25,084 nt of DNA from Pseudomonadota bacterium. GTDB taxonomy: Bacteria; Pseudomonadota; Gammaproteobacteria; Burkholderiales; Burkholderiaceae_B. Position numbers and translations under genes: made by a program. Of this stretch, positions 7,379-15,257 are shown piece after piece (positions within the stretch are counted from its first letter, which is position 1; the number at the start of each line of letters is the position of its first letter). The stretch lies in assembly GCA_023422555.1 (NCBI GenBank), contig JAFAGQ010000157.1:1-25084 (forward strand), read 5' to 3'. A model generated the notes under the pieces. That model made no database searches, was not told the DNA's origin, and saw only the letters and a program-made list of their open reading frames with translations.

Positions 7379-8470
7379 CTAGCTCTCGCTGACCACCCGC
7401 TCTGCAATTGCCTTACCCATTTCTGTTGTACCGGCATTGCCGCCCAGATCCGGGGTTTTGGGGCCATTGACCAGTGTTTCCTCTACAGCACGCATGATAC
7501 TGTCGGCCGCGGCCTGCGCTTGCGGATGGTCACCGGCAAAAAACTCCAGCATCATCGCGCCGGACCAGATCATGGCCACCGGATTGGCAATGTTTCTGCC
7601 GTAGATATCGGGAGCGGAACCATGCACCGGTTCGAACAGAGAAGGAAAATCGCGTTCGGGATTAAGGTTGGCCGAAGGCGCAATTCCAATCGTGCCTGTA
7701 CACGCAGGACCAAGGTCGGACAGAATATCCCCGAACAGGTTGGATGCCACAACGACATCAAAACGGTCCGGTTGCAGCACGAAGCGGGCACTCAGAATAT
7801 CAATGTGCTGTTTGTCCCATTTGATATCCAGATACTGTTTGGCCATTTCAGCGACGCGCTCATCCCAGTAAGGCATGCTGATGGAAATACCGTTGGATTT
7901 GGTGGCGGCAGTCAGTGTTTTACGCTCACGCTTGCTTGCCAGTTCAAACCCGTATTTCAGTATGCGGTCCACGCCCTTGCGCGTAAAAACGGATTCCTGC
8001 AGCACCACTTCCCTGTCGGTACCTTCGAAGATTTTACCGCCGACAGAGGAGTATTCACCTTCTGTGTTTTCCCGTACCACCAGGAAATCAATATCACCAG
8101 GCTTGCGATTGGCCAGCGGACACGGCACTCCCGGCATAAGACGCACGGGCCGCAAATTCACATATTGATCGAATTCCCGGCGGAATTTCAGCAGCGACCC
8201 CCACAGGGAAATATGATCGGGCACTTTCTCCGGCCAGCCGACTGCGCCGAAATAAATGGCATCGAATGACTTGAGGGTATCAAACCAGTCATCGGGCATC
8301 ATTTGCCCGTGCTTTTCGTAATAATCGCAGCTTGCCCACTCAAATTCCGTCACGCTCAGGTTCAGATTGAACTTGTCATTAACCTGTTGCAGGACACGCA
8401 GTCCTTCGGGCATGACTTCCTTGCCGATTCCGTCGCCGGGGATGGCTGCAATTCTGATCTGTTTTGTCAT
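7379..8470 (-). CDS. ttuC: Tartrate dehydrogenase/decarboxylase or D-malate dehydrogenase (isopropylmalate-dehydrogenase family)
   Basis: This is an NAD-dependent beta-decarboxylating dehydrogenase acting on a 2-hydroxy-diacid such as tartrate or D-malate. It has 363 residues. IAAIPGDGIGKEV is at the N-terminus, RENTEGEYSS at 133-142 supplies Y140, and K191 lies in ATKSNG. D224, D248 and D252 are the expected Mg ligands (IDILSARFV, NLFGDILSDL), and PVHGSAPDI closes the active site. The GAVGWP and HISLWGSLLKFRREF segments point to the TtuC/DmlA branch rather than LeuB (from memory). The start is ATG 8470 with AGGA 8 nt upstream; ATG 8473 is equally possible. An upstream ATG at 8521 has no ribosome site. 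It follows the ABC transporter on the same strand after ~150 bp containing a weak terminator, suggesting C4-diacid use. Confidence 0.85.
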   Translation of the reverse strand: MTKQIRIAAIPGDGIGKEVMPEGLRVLQQVNDKFNLNLSVTEFEWASCDYYEKHGQMMPDDWFDTLKSFDAIYFGAVGWPEKVPDHISLWGSLLKFRREFDQYVNLRPVRLMPGVPCPLANRKPGDIDFLVVRENTEGEYSSVGGKIFEGTDREVVLQESVFTRKGVDRILKYGFELASKRERKTLTAATKSNGISISMPYWDERVAEMAKQYLDIKWDKQHIDILSARFVLQPDRFDVVVASNLFGDILSDLGPACTGTIGIAPSANLNPERDFPSLFEPVHGSAPDIYGRNIANPVAMIWSGAMMLEFFAGDHPQAQAAADSIMRAVEETLVNGPKTPDLGGNAGTTEMGKAIAERVVSES

Positions 8471-8595
8471 CATTCGATTCCTGGCACAACAAAGAGATGT
8501 GTTGTGCGTTTCTGTGTTCAAGGAAACTGCCCGTGCGACTCAATGGTCTGGTGAAGGCCGGTTCTGTATCCGGCCTGACTTTGGGCAGGGAGGAA

Positions 8596-8614
8596 GGCCC
8601 GAAAGACACGGGCC
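8596..8614 (-). terminator. Possible weak intrinsic terminator after the ABC permease
   Basis: A 6-bp GC stem (GGCCCG / CGGGCC, + strand arms 8596-8601 and 8609-8614) with a 7-nt loop can extend by a G-U and an A-U pair on the - strand. It sits ~10 nt after the permease stop. The - strand tail is TTCCTCCC, a poor U-tract, so read-through into ttuC is plausible. Confidence 0.4.
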
Positions 8615-8623
8615 CTCAGAATG

Positions 8624-9418
8624 TTAGAGCTTTTCTGTTTCGCCCGCCACCGGACGCCATGTCAGGGCGTATTTCTCGGTGATACTGACCAGGCCATCCA
8701 GAATCAGAGCAAAGATGGTCAGCACAATAATGCCGGCTACCACGGTATTGATATCGAAGGTGCCTTCGGCCTGCAGAATCAGATAGCCGACCCCGCTGGC
8801 TGAGCCCAGATATTCACCCACAACGGCACCGACAAAAGCCAGGCCGACAGACGCATGCAGACTGGAAAATACCCAGCTTGTCGCAGAAGGGATGTAAACG
8901 TGACGCAGCAGCTGACGTCGATTGGCACCCAGCATGCGTGCGTTATCCAGCAGCGTGGGACTGACTTCGCGAATGCCCTGAAAGACATTGAAGAACACTA
9001 TGAAGAACACCAGCGTAAAAGCCAGGGCAACCTTGGACCAGATACCCAGACCGAACCAGAGGGCAAAGATCGGTGCCAGAATCACGCGCGGCATGGAGTT
9101 GAGCGCGGTCAGGAACGGATCCAGAACCAGGCTCGCGGTGCGCGACAGACCCAGCCACAGGCCGAAGCCCATGCCGCAAATCGTACCAATGAAAAAGGCC
9201 AGCAGGGTTTCAACCAGTGTGATCCACAAATGCTGATAGATATCGGCATTGCCGATGAACCAGTTCCAGATCACTTCGGCAACACCCAGTGGCTGCCCGA
9301 AAAAGAATGCTGCAGTGTCGTTCAGAGAAATGACGTACCACAATGCCAGCAGCACGATCACAATCAGAATTTGCCAGACGCGATAATTCCTGGCTGTCGG
9401 TTTAATGGCGTTCCACAT
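8624..9418 (-). CDS. ABC transporter permease, NitT/TauT (SsuC/TauC) family
   Basis: This is the inner-membrane channel subunit, 264 residues with about six hydrophobic segments (e.g. ILIVIVLLALWYVISL, VALAFTLVFFIVFFNVF). The cytoplasmic EAA-type coupling loop reads DNARMLGANRRQLLRHVYIP. The chosen start is ATG 9418, one nucleotide after the ATPase stop, with GGAAG upstream; a longer frame reaching 9610 would only run back through the ATPase gene. It would dimerise and pair with the ATPase and the binding protein encoded just upstream. The family handles taurine, alkanesulfonates, nitrate, pyrimidine precursors and some aromatic or dicarboxylic acids, so substrate cannot be set by family. Confidence 0.9.
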   Translation of the reverse strand: MWNAIKPTARNYRVWQILIVIVLLALWYVISLNDTAAFFFGQPLGVAEVIWNWFIGNADIYQHLWITLVETLLAFFIGTICGMGFGLWLGLSRTASLVLDPFLTALNSMPRVILAPIFALWFGLGIWSKVALAFTLVFFIVFFNVFQGIREVSPTLLDNARMLGANRRQLLRHVYIPSATSWVFSSLHASVGLAFVGAVVGEYLGSASGVGYLILQAEGTFDINTVVAGIIVLTIFALILDGLVSITEKYALTWRPVAGETEKL

Positions 9419-9419
9419 A

Positions 9420-10229
9420 TTACTTCCGTTTCTGTTGATCGTAACCCTTGAGCACTTCTTCGCGCAGTACGCCCCAGATAGCCTGGTGAAGTTCAACAAA
9501 GCGAGGATGTGTACGGACTTCTGACACATCGCGAGGACGCGGCAGATCAATGGGAAACTCACCCATGATGTGGGTGCCGGGTCCGGCCGACAGGACCACA
9601 ACACGGTCACTCATGGCGATGGCTTCGTCAAGATCGTGCGTAATGAAAAGCACGGCCTTGCGCTGCTTCATCCAGATATCCAGTACCTCATTTTCCATGA
9701 GCTGACGCGTCTGGATATCGAGCGCCGAAAACGGCTCGTCCATCAGAATAATGTCGGGATCGCGGATCAGTGTTTGTGCAAGCATGACGCGCTTGCGCAT
9801 CCCGCCCGACATCTGGTGCGGATACTTATATTCCGCCTGTGACAGGCCAACGCGACGCAGCCATTCCATGCCGCGCTCTTTCGCTTCCTGCTTTGAAACG
9901 CCGGCGAACTGCAGGCCCGCCATGACGTTGTCCAGCGCATTGCGCCAGGGCAGCAGCGCTTCCCCCTGAAACATATAGCCCGCGCGCCGGTTGATGCCGG
10001 TCAGCGGCTGACCAAACACCCGCACCTGTCCCGAGGAAGGCGAAAGCAGACCGGCGCCCACATTCAGCAATGTGGACTTGCCACAGCCAGTGGGGCCGAC
10101 AACGGAGACGAACTCACCGGGGGCGATATGCAAGGTGGCATCGCGCACCGCGGTGTATTTCGCATCCCGGTTGTCCCGGGACACGAAAGTGCAGGTAATA
10201 TTTTCCAGGCTTAACGCAGCATCAGTCAT
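9420..10229 (-). CDS. ABC transporter ATP-binding protein, NitT/TauT (SsuB/TauB) family
   Basis: This 269-residue nucleotide-binding subunit energises the permease. Walker A GPTGCGKST is at 45-53, the Q-loop Q88 in YMFQGE, the signature MSGGMRKRV at 140-148, Walker B IILMDEP at 160-166 with catalytic E165, the D-loop SALD, and the switch histidine H198 in FITHDLDEA. The Walker A start G-P-T-G-C-G-K-S-T is typical of this transporter group. The gene begins 4 bp after the binding-protein stop without an evident Shine-Dalgarno, so translational coupling is likely. The stop is one base from the permease ATG. Confidence 0.93.
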   Translation of the reverse strand: MTDAALSLENITCTFVSRDNRDAKYTAVRDATLHIAPGEFVSVVGPTGCGKSTLLNVGAGLLSPSSGQVRVFGQPLTGINRRAGYMFQGEALLPWRNALDNVMAGLQFAGVSKQEAKERGMEWLRRVGLSQAEYKYPHQMSGGMRKRVMLAQTLIRDPDIILMDEPFSALDIQTRQLMENEVLDIWMKQRKAVLFITHDLDEAIAMSDRVVVLSAGPGTHIMGEFPIDLPRPRDVSEVRTHPRFVELHQAIWGVLREEVLKGYDQQKRK

Positions 10230-10233
10230 GGAA

Positions 10234-11271
10234 TCAGGCTTTTACAGATTTATCAGTGAAGTCGTTGGTCCAGCATTTGGACAGATCGATGGCATCGGCA
10301 TTGAAACCGGAAATGTAGGCCGCTTGTGCCTTGAGAGACGTTTCTGCCCCTTTCGGATCGATACGGCCATCGGGTGACAGACCTTCGAAGCTTTTGGTAA
10401 GCGCAAGCTTGTAAACGTCGGGATTGCCCAGCAGGTATGCTTTGGGAACCGTTTTCATGATCTCGTCAGGGCCTGCGCTCTGAATCCATTTGTCGGCCTT
10501 GACCATGGCATTGGTAAGCGCCTGTACCGAACCCGGGTTGGCATCGATGAATTTCTGTGAAGAATACAGGCAGCCGGCTGGCATAGGACCGCCAAAAATG
10601 CTTTCGGTATCTTTTAGTGTGCGGGTATCGGCAATACTGAAAATATCACCGGATTCGTCGAGCAGACTGATGACCGGATCCAGATTGCTGAGTGCATCAA
10701 TCTGACCAGCACGCAAGGCGCTGACCGCTCCGGCACCACCGCCCACACCAATGATGGACACATCGGAATCTTTCAGACCATGTTTGGACAGGAAGAAACT
10801 GACCAGCATATTGGTTGAAGAACCGGGTGCCGTAACACCGATTTTTTTGCCTTTCAGATCGGCTGGCGATTTGTAGTTTGGCAGCGTCTTTTTGTTACCG
10901 GCCAGCACGATCATGGGTGCACGACCCTGAAGCACGAATGCACGGAAAAACTGTTTCTTGGCCTGCAGATTGATTGTGTGCTCAAACGCGCCGGAGCATA
11001 CATCGGCGCTGCCACCAACCACCGCCTGCAGGGCTTTGGAACCACCCGCAAAATCGGCAATCTTGACGTTCAGACCTTCTTCCTTGAAAAACCCTTTTTC
11101 TTCTGCAATGGTGAGTGGCAGGTAGTAAACCAGCCCTTTACCACCAACGGCGATGGAGACATCGGTTTTTTCCGGCTTCGGTGCATTCTGCGCCAGGCTG
11201 ATGCCGGGAAAAACGGTAGCCAGACCGGACAAACCTGCGGCCTGCAATATATGGCGACGCGAAAGACTCAT
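10234..11271 (-). CDS. ABC transporter substrate-binding protein, NitT/TauT family, probable Tat export
   Basis: This 345-residue periplasmic binding protein is the first gene of the transporter operon. The N-terminus SRRHILQAAGLSGLATV has a twin-arginine pattern followed by a hydrophobic stretch and an SLAQ cleavage-like site, so export of a folded protein by Tat is likely. The mature protein has the NMT1/THI5-like fold: GLVYYLPLTIAEEKGFFKEEGL, FAGGSKALQAVVGGSADV, GKKIGVTAPGSSTNMLV, and GVGGGAGAVSALRAGQIDAL. AAGGAG lies 6 nt before the ATG. The binding residues do not tell me the ligand. The ttuC-like gene downstream makes a hydroxylated dicarboxylate attractive; sulfonates are the usual default guess. 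The ~280 bp upstream must hold the operon promoter, but I found no convincing -35/-10 pair. Confidence 0.9.
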   Translation of the reverse strand: MSLSRRHILQAAGLSGLATVFPGISLAQNAPKPEKTDVSIAVGGKGLVYYLPLTIAEEKGFFKEEGLNVKIADFAGGSKALQAVVGGSADVCSGAFEHTINLQAKKQFFRAFVLQGRAPMIVLAGNKKTLPNYKSPADLKGKKIGVTAPGSSTNMLVSFFLSKHGLKDSDVSIIGVGGGAGAVSALRAGQIDALSNLDPVISLLDESGDIFSIADTRTLKDTESIFGGPMPAGCLYSSQKFIDANPGSVQALTNAMVKADKWIQSAGPDEIMKTVPKAYLLGNPDVYKLALTKSFEGLSPDGRIDPKGAETSLKAQAAYISGFNADAIDLSKCWTNDFTDKSVKA

Positions 11272-11552
11272 GTGACACTCCTTTGGTTTTTTTCTTCAGT
11301 AGGTAGAACAATTCAGGATTGGATATTACATCTGTATTGTCGTTATGCCGCGTTGAATGTTGCCGTCTGCGTAGACGCATGAGAGCCGCGGCCGTTGATG
11401 AACGTTCCTGAGGGCGAATTCCTGATCTAGGTATTCCCGGCAATGGAATTTGTAACAAAAAATGTAATCACAACGACGAACCGGAGTATTGTATCAGAGC
11501 GGTGCAGGCATTCCACCTTCGTGAATATCACTACGGGTTTACAGCTATACGG

Positions 11553-12059
11553 TCAGACGTCTTTGCGATGCTGCAGATCAAAGAACTGTTGCCACAACTG
11601 TAATTTTTTGTCGAATGATAGCGTATACGCCGGGCTGCTGGATGGCAGCGTTTCGGTATGCACATGCTCCGGAATATGGGGCAGCCCGGCTTTGGCCGCC
11701 GCCTTGCCATTGAACGCGACATAACGGATAGCGGGGGCATGCTCAAATAGCCTGTCCAGGGGATTGAGTTCGCCCATACGAATGGCACTATCCAGACTGC
11801 CGCTGCGTTCACAACCGGAATACACATCCCACAGCCCGATATGATTATTCAACAGCGCCTGCACCCGCTTTTCATAGGGCAACGCTGCCAGCGGTTCGTT
11901 CAGGATTGCGCCCATCAGCCGCCAGAACTGGTTTTGGGGGTGTCCATAGTACTGCTGCTGAGCCAGCGACGTTTCCGAAGGGAAGCTGCCCAGCACAAGA
12001 TGGGTAATATGCGCTGAATGAATCGGAGCAAAGCCGGTAAGCCAGGACAGGGAACGCAT
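11553..12059 (-). CDS. DNA-deoxyinosine glycosylase (uracil-DNA glycosylase superfamily, family 6)
   Basis: This is a 168-residue base-excision-repair enzyme. Family-6 members remove hypoxanthine (deaminated adenine) from DNA. Motif 1 LVLGSFPSETSLAQQQYYGH leads into HPQNQFW, whose N43 appears to match the catalytic Asn of the family. GLWDVYSGCERSGSLDSAI is the family hallmark, and LPSSSPAYT near the C-terminus is the DNA-intercalation or His-loop equivalent. These assignments are from memory of the family. It is monocistronic, with divergent spacing of ~250 bp from the pheC-like gene. A 15-bp direct repeat lies just before its start. Confidence 0.85.
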   Translation of the reverse strand: MRSLSWLTGFAPIHSAHITHLVLGSFPSETSLAQQQYYGHPQNQFWRLMGAILNEPLAALPYEKRVQALLNNHIGLWDVYSGCERSGSLDSAIRMGELNPLDRLFEHAPAIRYVAFNGKAAAKAGLPHIPEHVHTETLPSSSPAYTLSFDKKLQLWQQFFDLQHRKDV

Positions 12060-12075
12060 AGATCAGTGGTGAGAT

Positions 12076-12106
12076 TGGTTTAGTTGAAAAATGGTTTAGT
12101 TGAAAA
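12076..12106. repeat. 15-bp perfect direct repeat in the glycosylase/pheC divergent region
   Basis: The 15-mer tggtttagttgaaaa occurs at 12076-12090 and again at 12092-12106 (period 16). It starts 17 bp upstream of the glycosylase ATG, in its leader, within the 252-bp gap that also holds the pheC-like promoter. It could be a tandem regulator site or a slippage duplication. Confidence 0.85.
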
Positions 12107-12311
12107 TTCGACCGGCGATGCTATCGCGATCAGGAATTCTATGGGCTGACAATGGACAGCCCGCACAATGGTTTGCTGATATCCGGAACCCCCGCGACCG
12201 TACTCATGAAGATCCGTCCAGTTTAACCTCATATGGGATAAGCCCGATTGCCCGAAGTGGAAACTTCAGCCACACTTGTGATTTTTCCATTTGTTCATCC
12301 GGAGAATCATC

Positions 12312-13094
12312 ATGAAAAAACGCCTGCTGGCGACTCTGCTTTGTACCCTTCCCTTCTCAGCCATGGCGCAGAATACGCCAGACACCCTCAAGCAGGTCAT
12401 GGACAGCAAGACCTTGCGCGTTTGTACCCCAGGCGACTACAAACCTTTCAGCTTTGACAAGGATGAACATTTTGAAGGTCTGGATATCGATCTGATGAAC
12501 GCGCTGGCAGGCACACTGGGCGCCGAGGTCAAGATCGTCAAAACCTCGTGGGCCAATCTGATGAGCGATTTCACATCTGACAAATGTGATATTGGTGCTG
12601 GCGGCATCTCGGTTTCGACCGAGAGACAGAAGCAGGCCTTCTTCAGCGCGCCGTATATGGTGAATGGGAAAACACCGATAGTGCGTTGCGAAGACAAGGA
12701 TAAATATCAGAGTATTGATGCGCTGAATCGTCCAGAAGTCAAAATCGTGGCCAACCCTGGTGGCAGCAATGAAAAGTTTGCGCGTACCATGCTGCCCAAC
12801 GCAACGCTGACCATGCACAAAGACAATCTGACCATTTTTGATGAAGTGGCCAGTGGCAAGGCCGATGCATTCGTTACTGAAGCAGCCGAAGCGCGTGTGC
12901 AAAGCAAACTGAATCCCAAACTATGTGCAGTCAATCCCGAGCAACCGCTGCAGTACGCCGAGATGGGCTACCTCATTCCGCAGAATGATATGCGCTTCAA
13001 GCTTTACGTCGATCAGTGGATGCATTTGCTGAAGGCCAGTAAAGAATACGACAAGCTGGCTGACAAATGGATTCCCGCTGAGACAGAAAAATAA
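12312..13094 (+). CDS. pheC: Periplasmic cyclohexadienyl (arogenate/prephenate) dehydratase, PheC-like
   Basis: The protein is exported, has 260 residues and a Sec signal MKKRLLATLLCTLPFSAMA cleaved before Q20. It should convert prephenate to phenylpyruvate or arogenate to phenylalanine in the periplasm. The fold is that of an amino-acid solute-binding protein, but the sequence follows Pseudomonas PheC closely as I recall it: GDYKPFSF, KTSWANLMSDF, GISVSTERQKQAFFSAPY, NGKTPI, NPGGSNEKFAR, AEARVQSKLNPKLCAV and YVDQWMHL. E193 in AEARVQ is the counterpart of the essential catalytic Glu (E173, mature numbering) in PheC. E190 replaces the Asp of the usual TD pair. GGAG lies 7 nt before ATG 12312. 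No permease or ATPase gene accompanies it, which also argues for an enzyme. An intrinsic terminator follows at 13199-13234. Confidence 0.82.
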   Translation: MKKRLLATLLCTLPFSAMAQNTPDTLKQVMDSKTLRVCTPGDYKPFSFDKDEHFEGLDIDLMNALAGTLGAEVKIVKTSWANLMSDFTSDKCDIGAGGISVSTERQKQAFFSAPYMVNGKTPIVRCEDKDKYQSIDALNRPEVKIVANPGGSNEKFARTMLPNATLTMHKDNLTIFDEVASGKADAFVTEAAEARVQSKLNPKLCAVNPEQPLQYAEMGYLIPQNDMRFKLYVDQWMHLLKASKEYDKLADKWIPAETEK

Positions 13095-13124
13095 GGTATC
13101 CGCCAAGGCAAAGATCAAGGAATT

Positions 13125-13175
13125 CCGACAACGATCCCGGCAACAATCGCCATAGGACCAGGGCCATAGGTCCAG
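13125..13175. repeat. Two adjacent short tandem duplications after the pheC-like gene
   Basis: Two 12-bp units, ccgacaacgatc (13125-13136) and ccggcaacaatc (13137-13148), match at 10 of 12 positions. They are followed at once by gccataggaccag (13149-13161) and gccataggtccag (13163-13175), period 14, matching at 12 of 13 positions. The array lies between the pheC stop and its terminator. Confidence 0.7.
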
Positions 13176-13188
13176 AAGGACTGCCTGC

Positions 13189-14274
13189 CTATGTCCTTGG
13201 CGCCGGATTCGGTGTATTCGGCGCCTGATTTTTTGTCGCGGTTTGAACTCCGATTAACGCACGTTCACGCATTTGTCGCGGCGTGAGGGAATGAAATTTT
13301 CTGAACGCCTTGCCAAAGTGCGCCGGGTCGGCAAAACCGCAGTGCCAGCCGATATCGCCTATTTTCAGATCACGCATGGATGAATCTCTGAGCATTTTTC
13401 GCGCATTCTGCATACGGATTCTGTTCAGGAATGCCGCGAACGAGGTTTCACCGTTGAATTCAGAAAAAAGCTTATGCAGCGACCTGACCGAAACACCGAA
13501 CTGGCTGGCCACCAGGCTGCCCGACAGGTCGTGCCTGGCGTAGTTGGCATAAAGCCAGATTGTGATCTCGCTGTACAGGCGGTGACGCGCCAGGCGCTTT
13601 CTGTCACTTACGTGATTCGCCCTTTCCTGTGCCAGCCGTTGACCGAACATCATGATGGCCAGTGAAAGAATGGTTTCAAGACAGACGGCCTGATCGATTG
13701 TGACCTCTGCAATACGCTCCATGAACGACTCGTCCATCTCCCGCAAATACACCGAAAGCACCCTGCCCCAGCTGTTGTCCGCATAAAAGCACCGATCAGC
13801 GACCTGGCTGAACAGAGACTGCCACTGGACGACCCTGGCCTGTTTCAGGGAAATGATTTTGCAACCCAGTCGTCGATGCGGCCGCAAACGAACGCGACTC
13901 TGGCTGTTGAGAAAGGCAAGATCGCCCTCCTGCAGCGTAATTCTTTCCTGGGGTGTGCAAAACTCCGTCACATCGTCCAGACGCAGCAAAAACCATTCAG
14001 CGTTATCTGCAACCGCCGACGGCGGGTTGCCGGCAAATTGCAGCTCGGTCTGTTCGGCCTGCAGCGTGACAACAGACGCCCGGGAAGTCAGAGGATATGC
14101 CGTCAGACTGGCACTGAATGGCGCCTGACTTGCGCGCCCTGGACGCAGATGCGCATGATGCAAAAGATAAGGCAGGGCCTGATTGAAAGCAGGCAGAGTG
14201 ACAGGGGCGCCATCCATAACCGAACTGAGTTTGAATGGCTCCGATAACCCATTGACAAAGTCTTTGAAAAACAT
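13189..14274 (-). CDS. AraC-family transcriptional regulator
   Basis: The N-terminal ~200 residues resemble the AraC-binding-like domain of the AraC_binding_2/FeaR type (WFLLRLDDV, LQEGDLAFLNS), and the last ~100 residues are the double HTH (LSGSLVASQFGVSVRSLHKLF and LKIGDIGWHCGFADPAHFGKAFRKFHSLTP, ending PRQMR). I chose the only N-terminal ATG (14274, 361 residues). A TTG at 14325 would add 17 residues, and neither start has a clear ribosome site. The last ~20 residues (rich in N, P, T) are outside the conserved domain and are encoded over the terminator of the convergent pheC-like gene. Target genes are unknown. The hydratase upstream on the same strand is one candidate. Confidence 0.85.
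   Translation of the reverse strand: MFFKDFVNGLSEPFKLSSVMDGAPVTLPAFNQALPYLLHHAHLRPGRASQAPFSASLTAYPLTSRASVVTLQAEQTELQFAGNPPSAVADNAEWFLLRLDDVTEFCTPQERITLQEGDLAFLNSQSRVRLRPHRRLGCKIISLKQARVVQWQSLFSQVADRCFYADNSWGRVLSVYLREMDESFMERIAEVTIDQAVCLETILSLAIMMFGQRLAQERANHVSDRKRLARHRLYSEITIWLYANYARHDLSGSLVASQFGVSVRSLHKLFSEFNGETSFAAFLNRIRMQNARKMLRDSSMRDLKIGDIGWHCGFADPAHFGKAFRKFHSLTPRQMRERALIGVQTATKNQAPNTPNPAPRT
13199..13234 (+). terminator. Intrinsic terminator of the pheC-like gene, overlapping the AraC gene 3' end
   Basis: Perfect 7-bp GC arms GGCGCCG (13199-13205) and CGGCGCC (13219-13225) with a 13-nt loop are followed by TGA and then TTTTTT (13229-13234) on the + strand. It lies ~105 nt after the pheC stop and inside the last codons of the convergent AraC gene. 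Confidence 0.8.
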
Positions 14275-14464
14275 CTTGGGAGCCAGAGCGCGGCGTAACG
14301 TAACGATCGCACCATTCTGGAACAATTCGGCTGAATCTGACTAGTTAAAAAGCGCCTAATTATCATAATATTTGCGCCCAAATTCAGAATTTTTTGCCCT
14401 GGCCAATGCAGCTTTTTTTGCAGCTTTTGTGGCGGGGACCCGCAACAGGGCCTCGCCACTGGAA

Positions 14465-15244
14465 TCAGGCGTCGCAGCGGAAGCTGACCTCTCCCAGCCC
14501 TTCCAGCGCAAATGAGAACTGATCGCCGGCAGCAGGGAACCTGACCGTCATGAGATTCCCGGTAATGATGACGGCGCCCGCAGGGATGCTGCGATTCTGT
14601 CTGGCCATGGCCTGAGCCAGCCAGTACACCGACTCAAGGGGATCCACAATGTCGGACACCACGCCTTCCTCAATGACGGCATCGTGCGACGTGATGGTGA
14701 TTTTCCGGTTGAAATTGGCAGGAACTGATTGCCATTTGCCAAGAATGACTGACGTATTGTTCGCATTGCAGGCAATCAGCGTTTCCACATCGGGCTGGGC
14801 TTTGGAGGGGCATCGATCATCCACCACTTCTACGGCGGGTGCTACGGCGTCTATCCAGTTTGCCGTGTCTGCCACAGAAGTTAGTGCATCTGCGGTGAGT
14901 TCGCGGCTGATTCGGACTGCGACCTCGAACTCGAATTTCATATGAACATAGTCACTCATGCTCAGAACCACGCCCGATGGCAGCAGGACCGACGACAAAA
15001 GTTCACCATAGATTGGTTCGTTAAGCCCGAACTTCTCCCAGGCAGCCGGGACATTCAGGGCAATCTTCAATCCCGCCCACTGAGCATCATTGCGCTCCAT
15101 CCGGATACGGACCAGCTCTTCCTGCACCGCGTATGCCTGTTCCAGGCTCATTTTTTTGCCATCCACCAGCAGAGGCTCAAACAGTTGGCGCTCATCAAAT
15201 TGCTGCTGCAGTTGTTGCGCCAGTTCGCGCGGTGTTGTGGTCAT
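14465..15244 (-). CDS. 2-keto-4-pentenoate hydratase-like enzyme (FAH superfamily, MhpD/XylJ type)
   Basis: The 259-residue protein should add water to a 2-hydroxy-dienoate to give a 4-hydroxy-2-oxoacid, a step of aromatic meta-cleavage pathways; related decarboxylases share the fold. Expected metal ligands E105 and E107 (FEFEVAV) and E139 (APAVEVVDDR) are present, as is the lysine of GLKIALN (K59). NEPIYGELLSS and GGxR-like SRELTADA regions also fit. AAGGAG precedes the ATG by 7-8 nt and overlaps the end of the mechanosensitive-channel gene (13-bp gap), so the two may be co-transcribed. No other meta-cleavage genes (dioxygenase, aldolase, acylating dehydrogenase) are nearby, so the pathway is open. 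Confidence 0.82.
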   Translation of the reverse strand: MTTTPRELAQQLQQQFDERQLFEPLLVDGKKMSLEQAYAVQEELVRIRMERNDAQWAGLKIALNVPAAWEKFGLNEPIYGELLSSVLLPSGVVLSMSDYVHMKFEFEVAVRISRELTADALTSVADTANWIDAVAPAVEVVDDRCPSKAQPDVETLIACNANNTSVILGKWQSVPANFNRKITITSHDAVIEEGVVSDIVDPLESVYWLAQAMARQNRSIPAGAVIITGNLMTVRFPAAGDQFSFALEGLGEVSFRCDA

Positions 15245-15257
15245 GCGTGTCTCCTTG

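Noticed and set aside
11272..11552. Promoter or small gene in the 281-bp gap before the ABC binding protein
   Set aside because: Beyond the ribosome site (AAGGAG at 11278-11283) I found no convincing -35/-10 pair, hairpin-plus-U-tract or short ORF with a good start.
12100..12315. + strand ORF from a TTG just upstream of the pheC-like gene
   Set aside because: No ribosome site, no recognisable protein character, and it ends across the pheC ribosome site.
12312..13094. Calling this gene an amino-acid ABC transporter binding protein
   Set aside because: No permease or ATPase is adjacent, and the PheC-specific segments and catalytic Glu fit an enzyme better.
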